Origin: an uncultured Collinsella sp.
Lineage (GTDB): Bacteria; Actinomycetota; Coriobacteriia; Coriobacteriales; Coriobacteriaceae
Reading direction: 5' to 3'
DNA length: 46,506 bases
Assembly (NCBI GenBank): GCA_900759565.1
Contig: CAAEVV010000065.1
Span: forward strand, 1 to 46,506
Shown here piece by piece: positions 41,945 through 46,506 of the stretch. Made by a program: the position numbers and the translations under genes. The first letter of the stretch is position 1; each line of letters opens with the position of its first letter. The notes under the pieces were generated by a model. That model did no database searches, was not told where the DNA came from, and saw only the letters and a program-made list of their open reading frames with translations.

Positions 41945-43474
41945 CTAGATGTTGAGCTCGTGGTAGGTCACGCTCGCGCCAGCGGCGTCAACGGACACGC
42001 CATAGGTCGCAGGGTAGATGCGCGTGGAGAACACAAGCGCACCTTCGTTGACAAATACCTCGACCGAAGAAACATCGCCAACAATGCGCACGTTGCGCAC
42101 TTCGTCGACCGGCTCCCAGCGCACCACGCGACCGCAGCCGGCAGAAGCGCGACCCTCATCGGTAAATCGCATCTCAAAGCGCGAAGGCAGTTCGCCCTCG
42201 GCGGGCATAAACGCCAGCTTCAGCTCGCCATCAACGGTCGCGGTGAACGCGCCGTTGACACCGTCGGCAACAACGTCAAAGCAGGTATCGCCGGCAACCT
42301 CCAACGAGCCCTCCCCCACACGCACCGAGGCATAATGGCGCTCGATCTCGCGCGCCGGCTGCTGCAGCACCACGCCGCCGTCACCGGCCGTAAGCTCGCG
42401 CGGCACCGTCATGCAGTGCTGCCATCCGCACGCCACGGTGGGTGCGTTGCCATAGGTCGGCTCGTCGGGCATGCCCATCCAGCCGATCAGAATGTGGCGA
42501 CCGTCCTCGGCCGTGAACTCCTGCGGAGCATAGAAGTCAAAACCGGCGTCCCACAGACGGAACTCCCCCAGCTCATAGGCACCATCACCACCAGTGATGT
42601 CGCCCGTTACAGGCATGTAGCCAGCGGCATACACATTGCCGCGGTCCCAACGACCGCCCTCAAGGCCCTGAGGCGAGAATGACAAAAATTCAGCGGTATC
42701 GCCATTCGCACCGAGCTCGATATAGCCGGGGCATTCCCACATAAACCCAAAGCGCTCGGGCGCACACACGCGGGTCTCGAGCTCCCAACTAAGCATGTCA
42801 GCCGAGCCATACACCAAGATCTCGCCAACATCGCGACCGGCGCCCTCGCCATGCATGGCGCAAAAACGGCTCTCGACGTGCGGCCCGTCAACGCGACGAC
42901 GCGCACCCAACACCATGTGATAACGCCCGTCCGCGTCACGCCACACCTTGGGATCGCGCACGTGGCACGTCAGATCCTCGGGATAGTCCTCCGACGCCAG
43001 CACCACGCGCTTTTGGCTAAACTCCTGTCCATCGGCACTCTCGACATACACGGTGTCGGCACGACGGCCAGAGTTGACATAGTCAAAGACGCCGTCCGCA
43101 TCGGGGAGCTTAACGTTGCCGGTATAGAGTACGCGAATGCGACCGTCCTCGACCAAAGCCGAGCCCGAGTACACGCCATGGCAGTCGAACGGCTCGTCGG
43201 GAAGCAGCGGCGCTCCAACATATTCCCAGTTCATAAGGTCGCGGCTTATGGCATGGCCCCACATCTTGACGCCGCCGTTTACATCAAACGGGGCGTACTG
43301 GAAGTACGCGTGAAACACGCCATCGGCCTGGCAAAGACCGTTGGGGTCGTTGAGCCAACCCGTGGGCGGCATGATATGAAAATGCTGGGCAAAGGGCCCG
43401 TGGCCACGCTCGGCGGCTGCTGCATCCATGTTGGCAACGAGCTTGGCAAGATCGCGCTGAAGTGCGTTAGACAT
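41945..43474 (-). CDS. scrB: sucrose-6-phosphate hydrolase, GH32
   Basis: This splits sucrose 6-phosphate, delivered by the PTS, into glucose 6-phosphate and fructose. The 509-residue GH32 protein has GWLNDPNGLCQ with the nucleophile Asp, the FQYAPF substrate loop (usually FYQYxP), RDPKVW (RDP motif), and MWECPGYIEL (EC acid/base Glu). A C-terminal beta-sandwich follows. ATG 43474 is chosen over a TTG 12 nt upstream. It lies downstream of the PTS gene and is separated from it by a terminator, so dosage may be lower than that of the transporter. Confidence 0.93.
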   Translation of the reverse strand: MSNALQRDLAKLVANMDAAAAERGHGPFAQHFHIMPPTGWLNDPNGLCQADGVFHAYFQYAPFDVNGGVKMWGHAISRDLMNWEYVGAPLLPDEPFDCHGVYSGSALVEDGRIRVLYTGNVKLPDADGVFDYVNSGRRADTVYVESADGQEFSQKRVVLASEDYPEDLTCHVRDPKVWRDADGRYHMVLGARRRVDGPHVESRFCAMHGEGAGRDVGEILVYGSADMLSWELETRVCAPERFGFMWECPGYIELGANGDTAEFLSFSPQGLEGGRWDRGNVYAAGYMPVTGDITGGDGAYELGEFRLWDAGFDFYAPQEFTAEDGRHILIGWMGMPDEPTYGNAPTVACGWQHCMTVPRELTAGDGGVVLQQPAREIERHYASVRVGEGSLEVAGDTCFDVVADGVNGAFTATVDGELKLAFMPAEGELPSRFEMRFTDEGRASAGCGRVVRWEPVDEVRNVRIVGDVSSVEVFVNEGALVFSTRIYPATYGVSVDAAGASVTYHELNI

Positions 43475-43531
43475 GTCGGTATCCAATCGAATTAAATCAA
43501 CGAACGCTCAAATCAAGGGTTCCAGATAAAG

Positions 43532-43565
43532 AAAACGCCCACAGGATGGAGCCTGCGGGCGTTTT
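43532..43565 (-). terminator. intrinsic terminator between scrA and scrB
   Basis: A 14-bp stem AAAACGCCCGCAGG/CCTGTGGGCGTTTT (one G-U pair on the minus strand) with a 6-nt loop lies 13 nt after scrA. It leaves 58 nt before scrB. Confidence 0.75.
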
Positions 43566-43578
43566 GTCTACGCGAGTC

Positions 43579-44979
43579 CTACGCCTGCTCGGAAGCCTTG
43601 GGCTCGTCCTTGTACAGGACAAACGAGACGGCAAAGGAAACCAGCGCGGCGACCGCAAACATGATCGCGTACTGTACGGGCTGGGCCAGGCACAGCAGGA
43701 TACCAAAGATACCCGTAACGCCCGTGCCGGAGGCGGCCAGCGAAGTGAGCGCGCAGACCAGGGCGCCGCAACCGCCGCCGATGCAACCGGCGATGAAGGG
43801 CTTAAAGAAGCGCAGGTTCACGCCAAAGATGGCCGGCTCGGTAATGCCCATGAAGGCGGACAGGGCCGAAGGAAGCGCCAGACCCTTGATCTTGGCATCG
43901 CGGGTCTTAAAGGCAACGGCGAGTGCGGCACCACCCTGGGCGATGTTGGCGGCACTGGCGATGGGCAGCCAGTAAGTCACGCCGTACTGGGCGAGCTGGC
44001 CCAGGTCGATGGCGGTGTACATCTGGTGGATACCGGTAACGACCGTGGGGGCATAGAACAGGCCGACGATAAAGGAACCGATGCCGAAGGGCAGGGTGAG
44101 CAGGGTCTGGATCAGACCGAGGATGGCGTTCTCGGCCCAGACAAAGATGGGGCCGACGGCAACGAGGGTCACGAGCACGGTCACGAACACCGAGACGAGC
44201 GGAGTCACAAAGAGGTCGAACATCTCGGGAACGATCTTGTGGAGGCGCTTCTCCAAGAAGGCGAGGATGGCGCAGGCGATGACGATCGGGATCACGTGGC
44301 CCTGATAGCCAACCCACTCAAAGCTGTACACGCCGGGAATGACGGTGACCATGGTCTGCACGCCCTCGGAGGCAACCGTATAGGCGCTCTGCAGCGAGGA
44401 GTTGATGAACGCACCACCGACGACGGCGCCCAGATACGGGTTGGCGCCAAAGGCCTTAGCGGCGGAGTAGCCAATCAGGATCTGCAGAATGCCAAAGGAT
44501 GTGCCCGAGACCAGGTCGGCGATCTTATAAATAAAATTATTGGTGTCGAGCGCGATAAAACCATTGGAGGCCATAAAGTTGAGAGCACTCATGATTCCCA
44601 ACAGCAGGCCCGAAGCCACGATGGCGGGGATGATGGGGACAAAGACGTCGCCGAGCACCTTAATGGCGCGCATAAAAATGTTCTGCTGCTGCGCCGCGGC
44701 CTCCTTGACCTCGGCCTTGGTGGCAGCCTCGACGCCACTGAGCGCGATGAACTCTTCGTAGACCTTGTTGACGGTGCCAGTGCCAAAAATAATCTGGAGC
44801 TGGCCCTGGGCCTCAAAGACGCCCTTGGCGCCGTCGATATTCTCGAGGGCTTCCTTGTCGACCTTGTCGTTATCGGCAATCACCAGGCGCAGACGCGTGG
44901 CGCAATGCGCAGCCGAAACAACGTTGTCGGCGCCACCGATGTTGTCGAGCACCTCTTGGGCTGATTTGCGGTAGTCCAT
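43579..44979 (-). CDS. scrA: sucrose-type PTS transporter EIIBC
   Basis: This imports and phosphorylates a beta-glucoside/sucrose-class sugar. The product of about 466 residues has an N-terminal EIIB domain with the phosphorylated Cys26 in SAAHCATRLRL. The EIIC membrane domain follows, with about 10 helices, the LGAVVGGAFINSSLQSAY segment and the GITEPAIFGV motif. No EIIA domain is fused, so EIIA must come from elsewhere. ATG 44979 follows GGAAAGGGAA; the earlier in-frame ATG lacks this. Sucrose specificity is inferred from scrB beside it. Two LacI-type operators lie upstream. Confidence 0.92.
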   Translation of the reverse strand: MDYRKSAQEVLDNIGGADNVVSAAHCATRLRLVIADNDKVDKEALENIDGAKGVFEAQGQLQIIFGTGTVNKVYEEFIALSGVEAATKAEVKEAAAQQQNIFMRAIKVLGDVFVPIIPAIVASGLLLGIMSALNFMASNGFIALDTNNFIYKIADLVSGTSFGILQILIGYSAAKAFGANPYLGAVVGGAFINSSLQSAYTVASEGVQTMVTVIPGVYSFEWVGYQGHVIPIVIACAILAFLEKRLHKIVPEMFDLFVTPLVSVFVTVLVTLVAVGPIFVWAENAILGLIQTLLTLPFGIGSFIVGLFYAPTVVTGIHQMYTAIDLGQLAQYGVTYWLPIASAANIAQGGAALAVAFKTRDAKIKGLALPSALSAFMGITEPAIFGVNLRFFKPFIAGCIGGGCGALVCALTSLAASGTGVTGIFGILLCLAQPVQYAIMFAVAALVSFAVSFVLYKDEPKASEQA

Positions 44980-45035
44980 GACTTCCCTTTCCTCCAACGG
45001 GCGCATGTGCACCCGGCCAGCTTTGACACTTACAC

Positions 45036-45075
45036 TGTAATCGTTTTCAGTTTCATATGTCTGTAATCGTTTTCA
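45036..45075 (-). promoter_or_regulatory. two LacI-family operators upstream of scrA
   Basis: TGTAATCGTTTTCA occurs twice as a direct repeat, at 45036-45049 and 45062-45075 (26 bp between starts). It fits the LacI/CcpA-type consensus with a central CG. A possible -10 element (TATGAA on the minus strand) lies between them. The neighbouring LacI-type repressor is the likely ligand; CcpA-like catabolite control cannot be excluded. Confidence 0.75.
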
Positions 45076-45163
45076 CAGAAGGGTGAACGGTAGGAAAAAG
45101 CCGGTGAATGGTAGTTTTACGGCAAAAACAGGGGCCTCAAAGGCAGGCAGACATGCCCAAAGC

Positions 45164-46144
45164 CTAGACATTCATAAGTTGATGGCCGAGTTTGAGCGTC
45201 TTGAGACCGCTCTCCCCCTCCACGCCATCGAGCGTGTTGAGCAACATATTGGTCGCCTCGACGCCACTGGTCAGGTAGCCATAATGCACGGTGGGAATGC
45301 CGCCCGTCAGCGCGCGCAAAAACGCGTTGTCGCCAAAACCGCTCACGCGGTGTATACCCTCGCCCATGCCGCGAACCTCATCGATGGCACGCAGCGCGCC
45401 CGCCGCCATGGTGTCGGTCGCGCACGCGATAAACGAAACATCGGGGTCGACGGAAAGCAGTTCACGCGCCGCACCATAGCCCGAGTCGAGCGTAAACGAG
45501 CCCAGGCGAATCAAGGCGGCATCGAGCGGGTTGCCCGCGGCGCGCAAGCCGGCCTCAAAACCGCGACGGCGGTCATAACCGGCCGCGCGGTCCTCTTCGG
45601 TAACTCCAATATAGGCAATCTTGCCGTCCACGCGACCCGCAAGCGCATGGCCCAGCTCAAAGGCGGCCTCGTAATCGTCGTGATAGACGCACGCCGCGCC
45701 CTCAACATTCTGACCGATCAGCACGATGGGCACGCGGCACGATTCAATCGCCCGACGGTGCTCATCGGTGACCATGGTCGCCACCAGCACAATGCCATCG
45801 ACCGGGTGGTTTTGGAATAAATCGAGGTATTCGAGCTCGCGATCGGGGGCATTATCGGTATTGGCAAGCAACATCTGGTAGCCACGACGACCGAGCACCT
45901 GGCCGATGCCGGCGGTAATGCGGCTCACGGATTCCGAGTTGATCTTGGGCACGATGACGCCGATGAGCTTGGTAGAGCCGGTGCGCAGCGCGCGAGCCTG
46001 GCTGGACCGCACGTATCCGGTCAGCTCAATCGCCTGCTTAATGCGCTCGGCCTTGTCCGCCGAGATATATCCACCGTTGAGGTAGCGCGAGACGGCGGCG
46101 CTCGAAACGCCCGCCAGCTCGGCCACATCTTTCATCTTTACCAC
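45164..46144 (-). CDS. LacI-family transcriptional repressor of the sucrose locus
   Basis: The product of about 326 residues starts with a LacI-type helix-turn-helix (MKDVAELAGVSSAAVSRYLN), then the hinge helix region SQARALRTGST. A periplasmic-binding-type sugar-binding domain follows (GVIVPKINSES, DGIVLVATMV, IGQNVEG, FIACATDTMAAGAL). It is read in the same direction as scrA, 185 nt upstream of it. The start is uncertain among ATG 46159, GTG 46144 and ATG 46135. I use GTG 46144, which has AGGGG upstream. It most likely represses scrA (and scrB) and itself until a sucrose-derived sugar binds. Confidence 0.9.
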   Translation of the reverse strand: MVKMKDVAELAGVSSAAVSRYLNGGYISADKAERIKQAIELTGYVRSSQARALRTGSTKLIGVIVPKINSESVSRITAGIGQVLGRRGYQMLLANTDNAPDRELEYLDLFQNHPVDGIVLVATMVTDEHRRAIESCRVPIVLIGQNVEGAACVYHDDYEAAFELGHALAGRVDGKIAYIGVTEEDRAAGYDRRRGFEAGLRAAGNPLDAALIRLGSFTLDSGYGAARELLSVDPDVSFIACATDTMAAGALRAIDEVRGMGEGIHRVSGFGDNAFLRALTGGIPTVHYGYLTSGVEATNMLLNTLDGVEGESGLKTLKLGHQLMNV

Positions 46145-46159
46145 GAGCACCCCTGTCAT

Positions 46160-46181
46160 TGAAATCGCTTACACAATGATA
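46160..46181 (-). promoter_or_regulatory. operator and -10 box of the LacI-type repressor gene
   Basis: TGAAATCGCTTACA (46160-46173) matches the operator pattern upstream of scrA. A TATCAT -10 (46176-46181 on the minus strand) lies just upstream of it. The operator would cover the transcription start, indicating autoregulation. Confidence 0.65.
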
Positions 46182-46184
46182 CCT

Positions 46185-46350
46185 GTTCGTTCCGGCGTTC
46201 TAACGAACGCCGGACTGCTCGACGCTGCGCGGGCATCTGCCGGGCGATCTGACGCTCAAACCGTCGCTCGCGTACATGAAGTACGCGTCGCTCCTCTTTC
46301 GCGGCACCTCGCCACGGCAGCTGCCCGCTCGCTGACCTATGCTCGACCAG
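46185..46350. other. structured intergenic region, no gene recognised
   Basis: There is no coding support in the 225 nt between the edge gene and the repressor promoter. The region is rich in inverted repeats. A 10-bp stem (46191-46200 with 46205-46214) competes with GTTCGTT/AACGAAC (46185-46191 with 46202-46208). A 7-bp CGCGTAC/GTACGCG hairpin lies at 46269-46287. GCGGGCA..TGCCG complements the GCAGCTGCCCGC stretch about 100 nt away. It could be an RNA or a repeat. Confidence 0.5.
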
Positions 46351-46386
46351 AAGCGCCCCTCTTTGTGCAATCTGCTCGCTAGGGTT

Positions 46387-46506
46387 CTACCCGTGATATT
46401 CGCCGTTGTATTGGATCAACGTTAGGTCTTCAACGCCATCGAGCGCGCGGATGGCGTCGGCATAGGGCATATCCACACCGTCCGAGAACACCTCGACGGC
46501 CATCTC
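46387..46506 (-). CDS. 3' end of an unrecognised gene, cut by the window edge
   Basis: The minus-strand frame enters from the right edge and ends with TAG at 46387-46389. It gives 39 residues, beginning EMAVEVFSDG and ending LTLIQYNGEYHG. The pattern of two strands and a helix (ALDGVEDLTLIQ) could be the end of an ACT-like or similar small domain, but this is too short to assign. It runs in the same direction as the repressor gene. Confidence 0.6.
   Translation of the reverse strand, partial: EMAVEVFSDGVDMPYADAIRALDGVEDLTLIQYNGEYHG

Noticed and set aside
46176..46382. Short plus-strand open frame in the right intergenic region
   Set aside because: It has no ribosome site and Ala/Arg-rich composition, and it overlaps inverted repeats better explained as DNA or RNA structure.

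Overview
The window is GC-rich bacterial chromosome, most consistent with a Coriobacteriia gut actinobacterium of the Collinsella type. This is inferred from the mixture of an actinobacterial smc/rnc/DUF177 cell-division cluster, Firmicute-like metabolic genes, a protist-type IMP dehydrogenase and many intergenic palindromes; no 16S rRNA is present to prove it. Almost all genes lie on the minus strand. Long plus-strand open frames opposite them are GC-driven shadows and were left out.

Positions 1-1060 are a mobile-element scar: a truncated IS3-type transposase, the last residues of a large serine recombinase, and a DUF523 gene whose 3' end runs into the recombinase DNA. Positions 1130-8480 hold ftsH, cobO, a MATE exporter, a TrmH-type RNA methyltransferase, the thyA-folA pair and a DUF134-NifX fusion regulator with a two-site operator.

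Positions 8600-23480 are a dense housekeeping block, read right to left: Asp23, a fakA-like kinase, recG, rsmD, coaD, a coiled-coil protein in the position of mycobacterial SepIVA, DUF177, rpmF, plsX, acpP, rnc, smc, ftsY and ffh. It joins envelope lipid synthesis, chromosome segregation and SRP-dependent membrane targeting. Two identical tRNA-Asn genes with their own promoter and terminator follow at 23675-23858.

Positions 24074-38443 carry dnaG-rpoD, the translation operon rimP-nusA-infB-rbfA-nrnA-truB-ribF (which runs directly into dnaG) and leuS. NusA has an extra Cys3His tail and there is no ylxR. The rimP operon has a clear promoter with an intrinsic terminator inside its short leader, which suggests attenuation. 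Positions 38703-41848 hold an IMP dehydrogenase of the Tritrichomonas type, an orphan ModE-like regulator, and a Cys/Met-metabolism PLP-fold protein that lacks the Schiff-base lysine.

Positions 41945-46159 form a sucrose locus: LacI-type repressor, sucrose PTS EIIBC and sucrose-6-phosphate hydrolase, with three matching LacI-family operators. The right edge holds a structured intergenic region and the 3' end of an unrecognised gene. The most unusual theme is a set of long perfect palindromes: two of them sit between convergent genes and contain both stop codons, one lies upstream of rpoD's terminator, and one 119-nt hairpin precedes leuS.
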